Shown here: in pieces, positions 1 to 7,367 of the stretch | Position numbering within the stretch: the stretch's first letter is position 1 | How the letters are laid out: every line of letters begins with the position of its first letter | DNA from: Bog-473 sp963840435 | GTDB taxonomy: Bacteria > Actinomycetota > Acidimicrobiia > Acidimicrobiales > RAAP-2 | Direction: 5' to 3' | DNA: 64,000 nt | Assembly (NCBI GenBank): GCA_963840435.1 | Contig: CAWIYY010000001.1 | Span: 62,001-126,000 of the forward strand | The notes under the pieces: generated by a model | Told to the model about the DNA's origin: nothing | The model's input: the letters and a program-made list of their open reading frames with translations, nothing else | Database searches by the model: none | Made by a program: the position numbers and the translations under genes

Positions 1-314
1 GCGAGGAGGACGAACTCCACCATGGAGACGTCGGAAAGGGCTTGTATCCAGTGTGTCAACGCGATGGTCCCCTCGCCCCGCTGCCTTCGCCAAGCCTCAC
101 AGCAGATCCCTCACCCCAGGTCTCCCACCACCTGGACCTCCGCGCCTCACTGTATCTCGCAGGGCCAAGCGGACGCAGGGGAATCAGGCGCCATTTCCTT
201 GGACGGGTGGTCCGAGCGGTCGCCCGCCGGAGCCCTCGGCGAGCACCAGCCAGCGGGCCAACGAGGCGGTCTGGCCGTCACTACTGTGAGGCGAAAGACG
301 AGGTCGGAGGAGCC
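1..314. other. Stretch without a convincing gene
   Basis: No open frame here has a recognisable protein or a believable start. On the minus strand an ATG at 23-21 opens a frame that leaves the window after seven codons (MVEFVLL) and could be the start of a neighbour, but seven codons cannot be judged. The right end holds the leader of the next gene, with a possible -10 box TACTGT at 282-287 and a GGAGGA ribosome site at 305-310. Confidence 0.4.
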
Positions 315-668
315 ATGACGCAGGACTGGGCACGTCCGGTGGTGCACTGGGAGATCGAGGCCAGGGACCCAGACGGTCAGCGGGCCTTCTATGCCGGCCT
401 CTTCAACTGGAAGATCGGCGAGGGCTTCATCATGGAGATCCCGCCCGGCATCGGCGGGCCCGAGCCCGGACCGGCGGGACACATCCGGGGCGGGGAGCGC
501 TCCGGGGTGACGCTCTACGTCCAGGTGGCCGACCTGCGGGCCTCCCTGGACAAGTCGGTGACCCTGGGTGCCACCGTGGTGGCCGAGCCCTTCGACCTTC
601 CGGGTGGCCCGACACTGGCCGGCATCACCGATCCCGAGGGCAACCCCCTCATGTTGGTCCAGGCCTGA
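315..668 (+). CDS. VOC (glyoxalase-like) family protein
   Basis: A 117-residue single-domain protein of the vicinal-oxygen-chelate superfamily. It begins with the typical 'VVHWEIEARDPDGQRAFYAGLFNW' type of sequence, in which a helix after the first strand carries F-Y-x-x-L-F-x-W, and it ends with 'ITDPEGNPLMLVQA', the usual last strand. Such proteins bind a metal or small hydrophobic ligand, and the substrate cannot be read from sequence. The ATG at 315 is chosen over upstream in-frame codons because GGAGGA lies four bases before it and homology begins there. It is followed after three bases by another small gene, so the pair is probably co-transcribed. Confidence 0.8.
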   Translation: MTQDWARPVVHWEIEARDPDGQRAFYAGLFNWKIGEGFIMEIPPGIGGPEPGPAGHIRGGERSGVTLYVQVADLRASLDKSVTLGATVVAEPFDLPGGPTLAGITDPEGNPLMLVQA

Positions 669-671
669 GCG

Positions 672-959
672 ATGGTCATCGACGTGACCACCTTCCGCCT
701 CGCCGACGGCGTCCGCGAGGAGGACTTTCTGGCTGCAGATCGCCGCTGGCAGACCGAGCTGGTGCCAAACCGCAGCGGCTTCGTGCGCCGGACGACGGCA
801 CGCCGTGACGGCGCGTGGGTGGTGATCACGCTCTGGGCCAGCGAGGCGGACGCCGGCGCCTTCGAGGCCGAGACCGCAGGGCACGAGGTGCGGTCGGCCT
901 TCGAGGAGCACGTCGCCGACCAGAGCAGGCGTGCGCTGCGCTACGACACGTTGGACTGA
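672..959 (+). CDS. Small dimeric alpha/beta-barrel-like protein
   Basis: A 95-residue protein of the size and pattern of the antibiotic-biosynthesis-monooxygenase / dimeric alpha-beta barrel group. It has a first strand (VIDVTTFRLADG), a helix, a strand with 'GFVRRTTARRDGAWVVITLW' character and a helix starting 'ASEADAGAFE'. Many members are cofactor-free oxygenases or ligand-binding proteins, and no function can be assigned here. It starts three bases after the VOC gene and its stop at 957-959 abuts the GTG of the enoyl-CoA hydratase, which suggests a three-gene operon. Confidence 0.65.
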   Translation: MVIDVTTFRLADGVREEDFLAADRRWQTELVPNRSGFVRRTTARRDGAWVVITLWASEADAGAFEAETAGHEVRSAFEEHVADQSRRALRYDTLD

Positions 960-960
960 C

Positions 961-1794
961 GTGGAACTCTCCGAGCTGAAGGTCACCCGCTACGAGGTGC
1001 GCGACCGGGTGGCCACGATCACGCTGCACCGGCCCGAGCGGCTGAACGCATGGACGGGTCGGATGCACACCGAGTACCGCGCTCTCCTGGCCCGGGCGGC
1101 CGACGATCGTGGCGTCCGGGTCATCGTCGTCACGGGCGCGGGACGGGGGTTCTGTGCCGGCGCGGACTCGCAGGCCCTCGAGGGCCACGTGGCCCGCGGG
1201 CGTTACGACCCCGGAGTGGGCGATGACGTCGCCAAGCCCGGCTACGGGGTGCGGCCCGAGTTCGAAGCCGACTTCGCCTACCACTTCGGGGTGCCCAAGC
1301 CGATCATCGCCATGATCAACGGCCCGGCGGCGGGAGTGGGCCTCGTGCTGGCCTGCTACTGCGACCTGCGCTTCGCCGCAGACGGGGCGAAGCTCACCAC
1401 GTCGCACGGGCGCCTGGGCCTGCCGGCCGAATACGGGCTGTCGTGGTTGCTGCCGCGGCTGGTGGGCGTCACCCGAGCCACCGACATCCTCCTCTCGAGC
1501 CGGGTCGTGCTGGCCGAGGAGGCGGCCGCCATCGGGCTGGTGAACCGCGCCGTCCCGCGCGACGAGTTGGCCGAGTGGACCTACGGCTACGCCGGGCGGT
1601 TGGCGAACGAGATCTCACCGTCGTCGCTCGCCGTGACCAAGCTGCAGCTCTACCGCGATCTCCACGGCGACGTCGCCTCGTCGGTCCACGATGCCGCGGC
1701 GCGCTTGGAGGAGATGATGCGGGGCCCCGAGTTCGCCGAGGGGGTGGCGGCGCTCACCGAGAAGCGGCCCCCTCGCTTTCCCGATCCGGCCTGA
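961..1794 (+). CDS. Enoyl-CoA hydratase/isomerase family protein
   Basis: A 277-residue crotonase-fold protein. The oxyanion-hole motif GAGRGFCAGAD is near residues 60-70 and the second loop 'GPAAGVGLVLACYCD' near 120-135, where a catalytic glutamate would normally sit. The helix 'LGLPAEYGLSWLLPRLVG' holds a glutamate that fits the second acid/base position. It probably hydrates or isomerises an acyl-CoA in fatty-acid or side-chain degradation. The GTG at 961, one base after the upstream stop, is preferred to an ATG at 931 that would overlap the previous gene by 29 bases and add non-homologous residues. Confidence 0.85.
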   Translation: MELSELKVTRYEVRDRVATITLHRPERLNAWTGRMHTEYRALLARAADDRGVRVIVVTGAGRGFCAGADSQALEGHVARGRYDPGVGDDVAKPGYGVRPEFEADFAYHFGVPKPIIAMINGPAAGVGLVLACYCDLRFAADGAKLTTSHGRLGLPAEYGLSWLLPRLVGVTRATDILLSSRVVLAEEAAAIGLVNRAVPRDELAEWTYGYAGRLANEISPSSLAVTKLQLYRDLHGDVASSVHDAAARLEEMMRGPEFAEGVAALTEKRPPRFPDPA

Positions 1795-1862
1795 GTGGCT
1801 GAATGGCCGAGCCAGTTGCTGAACGACCGGCCTCGATGGGAGGCCCTGGAAAGCGGGTGGTC

Positions 1863-1881
1863 CCGGAGAGGGGCTCCCCGG
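1863..1881. terminator. Possible hairpin between converging genes
   Basis: CCGG-A-GAG pairs with CTC-C-CCGG around a GGG loop (seven pairs, one mismatch) in the 93-base gap between the converging hydratase and dGTPase genes. No T-run follows on either side, so any termination would rest on stem strength or Rho. Confidence 0.3.
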
Positions 1882-1887
1882 AGAGGG

Positions 1888-3096
1888 TCAGCCGTCGACG
1901 CCCGCCGGCAGCTTGGCCGGATCCCAGCCCAGGAGCGCGACGGCCTGGCGGAAGGCGAAGCGGTCGGTCATGCCGGCCACGTAGGTCACGGCGGCCCGCA
2001 GGGCTTCGGGGCTGCCGGCCATGACATCCGCGTGGACCTGGGCGTGGGCAGGCGCCGGCGGGGGCGTGGGGCGGTCGTGGTCGTTCACGAGGTGGGGTCG
2101 GTCCGAGAAGTGCTCGACCAGGGCACGCAAGACGCTCACCACGGCCTCCCCCTGGCGCAGCGACGCGTCGCGCAGGTAGATGCGTTCGTAGTTACAGGCG
2201 CGGAAGGCAGCGAGTGCCTCCGCTTCCTCCTCTTCCATCCCTACCTGCCCGCTGCGCAGCGTGGCCGAGACCACCCCGGCGATGAAGGCGCCGAGCTGAG
2301 CACTGCGCCGCTCGCCACAGAGAGTGCGGACGGCCGGCGGGAGCTGATGCGGGGCGACGATGCCTGCGAGCACGGCGTCCTCCCAGTCGTGGCAGACGTA
2401 CGCGATGCGGTCGGCCCAACTGACCACCTCACCCTCGGGCGTCGACGGGGCCGGACGCGACCAGCTGTGGTTGGCTATGCCGTCGACCGTCTCGGCGCAC
2501 AGGTTGAGCGAAGCGAGCGAGACGTGCGCTCCCCAGGGCGCATGGTCGAACCCTCCGGGGAGGAAGGGGTCGAGCGCGTCCTCGCTTGCGTGCCCACCGG
2601 GACCGTGCCCGCAATCGTGCCCGAGGGCGATGGCTTCGGTGAGGGCCACGTTGAGGCGGCAGGCCCGGGCGATGGCGGTGGCCACCTGCGCCACCTCGAG
2701 GGCATGGGTGAGGCGCGTGCGCTGGTGGTCCTCGGGGAAGACGAAGACCTGTGTCTTGCCGGCGAGGCGGCGAAACGAGGTGGCGTGGAGGATCCGGTCG
2801 CGATCGCGTTCAAAGGAGGTGCGCCACGGATCGGCCTCCTCGGTGACGGGCCGATCGCCCCTCCCGCTCGAGCGGGTGGCGCCGGGAGCCAGGAGCGCGG
2901 CCTCGAGCTCGAGCCGCTCCGAACGGTCCCGGGGACCCGGCGAGGCCGCCGGGTGGGTCGGACCTCCCTCGGGTGGCGGGCCGATCCGAGCGTGCGAGTT
3001 CTGGTGAGCCAGGCGGACCGGGCCCGAGTACCCCGACATCGTCGCTGCCCAGCGGGTGCTGCGCTCCGTTCCACCTGCGTTGGGAGCACCACTCAT
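1888..3096 (-). CDS. dgt: Deoxyguanosinetriphosphate triphosphohydrolase-like protein
   Basis: An HD-domain hydrolase of the dGTPase family, 402 residues from the first ATG. The metal-binding signature is complete: H in 'RLTHALEVAQVA', HD in 'GHDCGHGPGGH' and a late D in 'SWADRIAYVCHD'. 'ILHATSFRRLAGKTQVF' is the family's N-terminal signature. The enzyme would cleave dNTPs to deoxynucleoside and triphosphate and so trim nucleotide pools. In actinobacteria this family commonly lies near dnaG. The first 70 or so residues are low-complexity, rich in P, G, S and R, so the real start could be an internal codon, for example the ATG encoding 'MSGYSGP'. Confidence 0.88.
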   Translation of the reverse strand: MSGAPNAGGTERSTRWAATMSGYSGPVRLAHQNSHARIGPPPEGGPTHPAASPGPRDRSERLELEAALLAPGATRSSGRGDRPVTEEADPWRTSFERDRDRILHATSFRRLAGKTQVFVFPEDHQRTRLTHALEVAQVATAIARACRLNVALTEAIALGHDCGHGPGGHASEDALDPFLPGGFDHAPWGAHVSLASLNLCAETVDGIANHSWSRPAPSTPEGEVVSWADRIAYVCHDWEDAVLAGIVAPHQLPPAVRTLCGERRSAQLGAFIAGVVSATLRSGQVGMEEEEAEALAAFRACNYERIYLRDASLRQGEAVVSVLRALVEHFSDRPHLVNDHDRPTPPPAPAHAQVHADVMAGSPEALRAAVTYVAGMTDRFAFRQAVALLGWDPAKLPAGVDG

Positions 3097-3176
3097 GGTC
3101 GTGCAGTCTGCCCGCTCCCTGTAACGTCCATGAGGCCACGGGGCACGATGCCTGTGCCCACGAGAGGAGTAACCAG

Positions 3177-3413
3177 GTGGACGTGCGTATCGGCATCACC
3201 CAGACCCCCAAGGAGCTCGAGGTCGAGATGCCTGACGACTCCGACCGCGACAAGGTGGTCGAGGAGATCGAGAAGCTGCTCAAGACCGGCGACGGCGTAC
3301 TGTGGCTGACCGACCGCAAGGGCCGTCGCGTGGGAGTTCCGGTGGTGAAGGTGGCCTACGTCGAAGTCGGTGCGCCGGCGTCGGAGCGGCGCGTGGGCTT
3401 CGGCGCCCCCTGA
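3177..3413 (+). CDS. DUF3107 family protein
   Basis: A 78-residue protein that matches the small actinobacterial DUF3107 family, including 'RIGITQTPKELEVEM' at the start and 'RRVGVPVVKVAYVEVG' near the end. Its function is unknown. An AGAGGAG ribosome site at about 3162-3168 precedes the GTG at 3177. It stands alone between the minus-strand dGTPase gene and the ATPase pair. In mycobacteria relatives lie near other conserved single-copy genes. The protein is acidic with no membrane segment, so it is probably cytoplasmic. Confidence 0.85.
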   Translation: MDVRIGITQTPKELEVEMPDDSDRDKVVEEIEKLLKTGDGVLWLTDRKGRRVGVPVVKVAYVEVGAPASERRVGFGAP

Positions 3414-3530
3414 GGTCGGGCGGGACCCAGGAAGGCCCGACGGGCAGGACGTGGCGTTGACGACGAGGCGGATGAAGCCAGCACGGAGGAGAGACCCGGC
3501 AAGGCGGATGAGACGGACGGACCGGATCGG

Positions 3531-4502
3531 TTGGACGGGAAGGCGGTGACGGAGCCTCCCGACCTTCTCGATCTGCGGCTGCTCTTCGTCACCGGCAAGG
3601 GTGGCACGGGCAAGACCACGGTGGCGGCCGGACTGGCCCAGCTGGCGGCCGAGCACGGCAAACGCGTGCTGGTGTGCGAGGTCGATGCCAAAGGCGACGT
3701 GACGTCGCTCTTCGAGGCGAGTCCCACGGACTTCACGCCGCGGGAGATCGCGCCGGGCATCTGGTCCATGTCGATGGACACCGAGGCCAGCCTGCGCGAG
3801 TACCTCAAGCTCCATCTGCGCATCCCGGTGGTCGGGCGGATCGGCCCGTTGGCCAAGGCGTTCGACTTCGTCGCCACCGCGGCGCCCGGTGTGCGCGAGA
3901 TCCTCACCGTCGGCAAACTCACCTACGAGGTGCGTGAACGCCATTACGACATCGTGGTGGTGGACGCACCGGCCAGCGGCCACGTCATCGGACAGCTGGC
4001 GGCGCCCCAGGCCATCAACGATCTGGTCAAGGTCGGGCTCATCCGCAGCCAGACCGACTGGATGCTCGACATCCTCTCGGACCAGCGCCAGACCGGGCTT
4101 GTGGCGGTGTGTACGCCCGAGGAGATGCCGGTCAACGAGACGTTGGAGCTGGCGACACGGGTGAGGGAGGAGACGACGGTGCGGCTGTCGGCCGTCGTCG
4201 TCAATCGCGTCCTGCCCGAGCTCTTCGGTCAGCGCGAGGAGGAGGTGTTCGAGCAGCTGCGCCAGCCCGAGACCGAGGCCCTGCTCTCGGAGCGGGCCGG
4301 GGGGCCGGTGGCGCCGGTGCTCGAGGCGGCCCGGCTGGCCGTGACGCTGCGCCGCACCCGCTCGGCCCACCTGCAGCGCCTCCAGGCCGGGCTGCCCCAG
4401 GGCGTGCCGGTGCTCCTCCTGCCCTACCTGTTCTCGCGCAGCTTCGGCGCCCGCACCACCCGCCAGGTGGCCCACGCCCTGGGCGAGGAGCTGGGGTTGT
4501 GA
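3531..4502 (+). CDS. ArsA/Get3-family ATPase, subunit with signature lysine
   Basis: A 323-residue P-loop ATPase of the anion-transporting (ArsA/Get3/MinD) class. The deviant Walker A 'TGKGGTGKTT' at about residues 21-30 keeps the signature lysine that reaches across a dimer interface. The switch I aspartate (VCEVDAKGD) and switch II 'DAPASGH' are also present. It resembles Rv3679, which sits beside Rv3680 and whiB4 in Mycobacterium. The next gene is its paralogue, overlapping by four bases, so a heterodimer is likely. The role of the pair is not settled; stress protection or handling of membrane proteins are possibilities. The start is uncertain: TTG 3531 or GTG 3546. Confidence 0.85.
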   Translation: MDGKAVTEPPDLLDLRLLFVTGKGGTGKTTVAAGLAQLAAEHGKRVLVCEVDAKGDVTSLFEASPTDFTPREIAPGIWSMSMDTEASLREYLKLHLRIPVVGRIGPLAKAFDFVATAAPGVREILTVGKLTYEVRERHYDIVVVDAPASGHVIGQLAAPQAINDLVKVGLIRSQTDWMLDILSDQRQTGLVAVCTPEEMPVNETLELATRVREETTVRLSAVVVNRVLPELFGQREEEVFEQLRQPETEALLSERAGGPVAPVLEAARLAVTLRRTRSAHLQRLQAGLPQGVPVLLLPYLFSRSFGARTTRQVAHALGEELGL

Positions 4503-5740
4503 CGGCGGACCGGGACCAGCGCGGGCCGGCGGGAGCGCACGAAGCGGTACCCGACCCGGCACATGGGGCGGCCGGCCGGGAGCGCAGGCGGGAGGATCGC
4601 CCGCCCAAGACGGTGGCCCAGCTGCTGGCGGCCAAGGACATCGTCATCGCGTGTGGCCCGGGCGGCGTGGGCAAGACGACGACGGCCGCCGCGCTGGCTG
4701 CCATGGCGGTCATGGAGCAGGGCGGCCGGGTGCTCGTGCTGACGGTGGACCCGGCCCGGCGCCTGGCCGACGCGCTGGGGTTGAAGGGGATCGGGAACGA
4801 CGAGGTCCGCATCACCGACGAGGTGTGGGCCGAGGCGGCGGCCACGCCCAGAGGCGAGCTGTGGGCGGCGATGCTCGACACGAAGCAATCGTGGGACGAC
4901 CTGATCCGCACGCACGCGCCCGACGAGGCGACGCGCCAGGCCATCCTGGCCAACCCGCTCTACCAGAACATCTCGGGGCGCTTCGTGCAGTCGCACGACT
5001 ACATCGCCATGGAGCGCCTCTACGAGATCCACTCCGAGGGCAAGTACGACCTCATCGTGGTGGACACGCCGCCGACCCGCAACGCGCTCGACTTCCTCGA
5101 CGCGCCGCAGCGCATGGCCGACTTCTTCTCGTCCCGGCTGCTGCGCTGGCTCATCGTGCCCTACCGCTCCCGGCTGGTGAACATCGCCTCGCGGCCCTTC
5201 TACCAGGTGGCGGACCGCATCCTGGGCACGCAGTTCCTGGCCGACATCAGCGAGTTCTTCATCTTGTTCCAGTCGATGTACGACGGGTTCGTCGAACGGG
5301 CCGAGGCCGTGACCCGCTTGCTGTCGGACCGGAGGACGACGTTCATGGTCGTGTCCACGCTCGAGCCGACGCCGGTGCGTGAAGCCGAGTTCTTCAGTGC
5401 CGAGCTGACGGCGCGCAAGCTGCATCTTGGCGCGATCGTGCTCAACAAGGTCCTGCCCGAGTACCTGCGCGACACCCGCACCGACAAGCTGGCCCAATCC
5501 ATGATCGGCCGGGCCGGCGAGCTGGCCGAGGGCCTCACCGACGATCCGGTGGTGGCCGGTCGCGTGGTGCGCGAGGTGGCGGAGAGCTTCTTGAACTTCG
5601 GCGTGGTGGCCCGGCGCGAGGCCGAGCAGCAGGCCGAGCTCAAGGGTGTGCCCGACGTGCTGGTGACCGTGCCCTTCTTCGACGCCGACATCTACGACCT
5701 GCGGGGCCTGCTCCAGCTCGGGGCGCGGGTCTGGGGTTGA
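4499..5740 (+). CDS. ArsA/Get3-family ATPase, subunit lacking signature lysine
   Basis: The second ATPase of the pair, 413 residues, similar to mycobacterial Rv3680. The P-loop reads CGPGGVGKTTT at about residues 51-61, with proline where the signature lysine normally sits. Switch I is 'LTVDPARRLADALG' and switch II 'VDTPPTRNALDFLDAP'. The region after about residue 200 ('FFSSRLLRWLIVPYRSRLVN') is long and rich in hydrophobic and aromatic residues, which could form a client-binding surface. The GTG at 4499 overlaps the upstream TGA, the usual sign of coupled translation. An upstream open stretch in this frame is only the shadow of the first ATPase gene. Confidence 0.88.
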   Translation: MTADRDQRGPAGAHEAVPDPAHGAAGRERRREDRPPKTVAQLLAAKDIVIACGPGGVGKTTTAAALAAMAVMEQGGRVLVLTVDPARRLADALGLKGIGNDEVRITDEVWAEAAATPRGELWAAMLDTKQSWDDLIRTHAPDEATRQAILANPLYQNISGRFVQSHDYIAMERLYEIHSEGKYDLIVVDTPPTRNALDFLDAPQRMADFFSSRLLRWLIVPYRSRLVNIASRPFYQVADRILGTQFLADISEFFILFQSMYDGFVERAEAVTRLLSDRRTTFMVVSTLEPTPVREAEFFSAELTARKLHLGAIVLNKVLPEYLRDTRTDKLAQSMIGRAGELAEGLTDDPVVAGRVVREVAESFLNFGVVARREAEQQAELKGVPDVLVTVPFFDADIYDLRGLLQLGARVWG

Positions 5741-5743
5741 GGC

Positions 5744-5762
5744 GCCGGCCGGGCCGGCCGGC
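5744..5762 (+). terminator. GC-rich hairpin after the ATPase operon
   Basis: GCCGGCC pairs with GGCCGGC around a five-base loop, four bases after the ATPase stop codon. No T-run follows. It could slow or end transcription before the methyltransferase gene, which has its own likely promoter. Confidence 0.3.
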
Positions 5763-5789
5763 CTTGCCGGGCGGGCCCGCCGCGGCGCG

Positions 5790-5803
5790 TACCATGCGAT
5801 GAC
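5790..5803 (+). promoter_or_regulatory. Likely -10 box for leaderless methyltransferase mRNA
   Basis: TACCAT at 5790-5795 ends eight bases before the ATG at 5804 and no ribosome site lies between. This fits a transcript that begins at or next to the start codon. A clear -35 element is not visible in the GC-rich run upstream. Confidence 0.45.
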
Positions 5804-6451
5804 ATGACCCAGCTCATCAACCCCGAGGTGCTCGAGTACGCCGACGCCCACACGACGGCGCCTCCGGGATACCTCGAGTCGGTGGACGCCTCCACCAAGG
5901 AGGACTTCGCCGCCTGGGGAATGATGGTGGGGCGCCAGGAGGGCCGCTTCCTCGAGCTGCTGGTCTTCGCCACCCAGGCCACCCGGGTGCTCGAGATCGG
6001 CACCTTCACCGGCTACTCGGCCATCGCCATGGCGGCGGGGCTGCCCAAGGACGGGGCGATCATCTCGCTGGAGGTCGACCCCCACCACGCCACGACGGCG
6101 CGGGGCAACATCGCCGCCGCCGGCCAGGAGAGCCACATCAGCGTGATCGAGGGCCCCGCCCTGCGCTCGCTCGAGGAGCTCCAGGGCCCCTTCGACCTGG
6201 TCTTCATCGACGCCGACAAGGTGTCCTACGACGCCTACTACGAAGCGGTCCTGCCCAAGCTGGCGGGACACGGCCTCATCGTGGTCGACAACACGCTGCA
6301 AGCGGGTGGCGTCTTGGCCTCGGAGAAGAACCCCCACGAGGGGGCGAAGGCGTTGCGGGCCTTCAACGACAAGGTGGTCAACGATCCGCGGGTGGTCTGT
6401 GTGCTCACCACCATCCGCGACGGCGTGACGCTCATCCGCAAGGCGAGCTGA
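5804..6451 (+). CDS. O-methyltransferase (catechol/CCoAMT type)
   Basis: A 215-residue class I SAM-dependent methyltransferase of the O-methyltransferase family 3. The SAM loop 'VLEIGTFTGYSAIAMA' is at about 66-81, the acidic residue that binds the ribose follows in 'ISLEVDPHH', and the metal-site motifs 'FIDADKVSYDAYYE' and 'VVDNTLQAGGV' are intact. The predicted reaction is Mg-dependent transfer of a methyl group to a catechol-like hydroxyl. The substrate is unknown. It is followed after 19 bases by the PHP phosphatase gene and then the kinase gene, so these three may form one transcript. Confidence 0.9.
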   Translation: MTQLINPEVLEYADAHTTAPPGYLESVDASTKEDFAAWGMMVGRQEGRFLELLVFATQATRVLEIGTFTGYSAIAMAAGLPKDGAIISLEVDPHHATTARGNIAAAGQESHISVIEGPALRSLEELQGPFDLVFIDADKVSYDAYYEAVLPKLAGHGLIVVDNTLQAGGVLASEKNPHEGAKALRAFNDKVVNDPRVVCVLTTIRDGVTLIRKAS

Positions 6452-6470
6452 CCGGGGCGGGGCGAGCACC

Positions 6471-7361
6471 GTGCTCGACTACCACCTCCATCTCTGGCCC
6501 CACAGCGAGCGTGCGGCGCCGCTGCGGGTCGAGCAGCTGGCCGACTACTGCGGGCGGGCGCAGGCGGCGGGGGTGCAGGAGCTGGCGGTGACCGAGCACC
6601 TCTTCCGCTTCCGCCAGGCCAGGGCGCTGCTCGGCGGTTTCTGGAACGACGAGCGGGTGCCGCCCGCACTGGCCCGGTCCATGGCCGAGTACTGGGACTT
6701 CCACGCCACGGCCGACCTCGACGAGTACGTGGCCTGCGCGCTCGAGGCCAAGGCGGCGGGCCTGCCCATCGTGATCGGCCTCGAGGTCGACTACTACGCG
6801 GACCGCATGGACGACGTCGCCGGCCTGCTGGCCGGGTACCCGTTCGACGTGCTGCTGGGCTCGGTGCACTGGGTCGGGGCGTGGCGCTTCGACGACGTCT
6901 CCGATCCCCTCTCCATGGCCGAGTGGTCCACCCGCCAGGTCGACGCCTGCTGGGAGGCCTACACCGAGGCGCTCGAGGAGCTGGCGTCGTCGCGGACGTG
7001 CGACGTGCTGGCCCATCCCGACCTGATCAAGGCGGCGGGCCATCTGCCGGACGCGCCGGACGAGTGGTGGGACCGCATGGCCGAGGCGGCGGCCTCGGCG
7101 GGCATGGCGGCCGAGGTGTCCTCGGCGGGCTGGCGCAAGCCGGTGGGCGAGCAGTATCCCGCCCTCCCGCTGCTCCGCCGCTTCGTGGAACGGGGCGTGC
7201 CGCTGACGACGGCGTCGGACGCCCACCACCTCGAGCACGTGGCCGACCGGGCCGACGATCTGCGTGACGTGCTGGGCGCGGCCGGCGCCGTCTCGCTGCA
7301 GGGCTACCGTTCCCGGGTCCCCCACACGGTGCCGGTGGGCACCCCGGTCGCGGAACGGTAG
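6471..7361 (+). CDS. PHP-domain phosphatase, histidinol-phosphatase-like
   Basis: A 296-residue PHP-family metal phosphoesterase. Metal-binding motifs appear in the usual order: HLH at residues 5-7 ('DYHLHLWPHS'), 'VTEHLFRF' near 42, E in 'GLEVDYYA', H in 'GSVHWVG', 'LAHPDLIK' and the final 'SDAHH'. The closest well-known relatives are HisJ-type histidinol-phosphatases, but no his genes are nearby, so another phosphate ester is possible. The start is the GTG at 6471. The gene ends six bases before the sensor kinase gene. Confidence 0.85.
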   Translation: MLDYHLHLWPHSERAAPLRVEQLADYCGRAQAAGVQELAVTEHLFRFRQARALLGGFWNDERVPPALARSMAEYWDFHATADLDEYVACALEAKAAGLPIVIGLEVDYYADRMDDVAGLLAGYPFDVLLGSVHWVGAWRFDDVSDPLSMAEWSTRQVDACWEAYTEALEELASSRTCDVLAHPDLIKAAGHLPDAPDEWWDRMAEAAASAGMAAEVSSAGWRKPVGEQYPALPLLRRFVERGVPLTTASDAHHLEHVADRADDLRDVLGAAGAVSLQGYRSRVPHTVPVGTPVAER

Positions 7362-7367
7362 GGCGCC

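Noticed and set aside
1..23. Minus-strand ATG opening a frame that leaves the window
   Set aside because: Only seven codons are present, so it cannot be told from chance.
1785..1880. tRNA-Ser-like fragments (GAGTGGCTGAA, and CTGGAAA like an anticodon loop)
   Set aside because: The flanking bases do not pair as an anticodon stem and there is no T-arm (GGTTCGAATCC) or CCA end.
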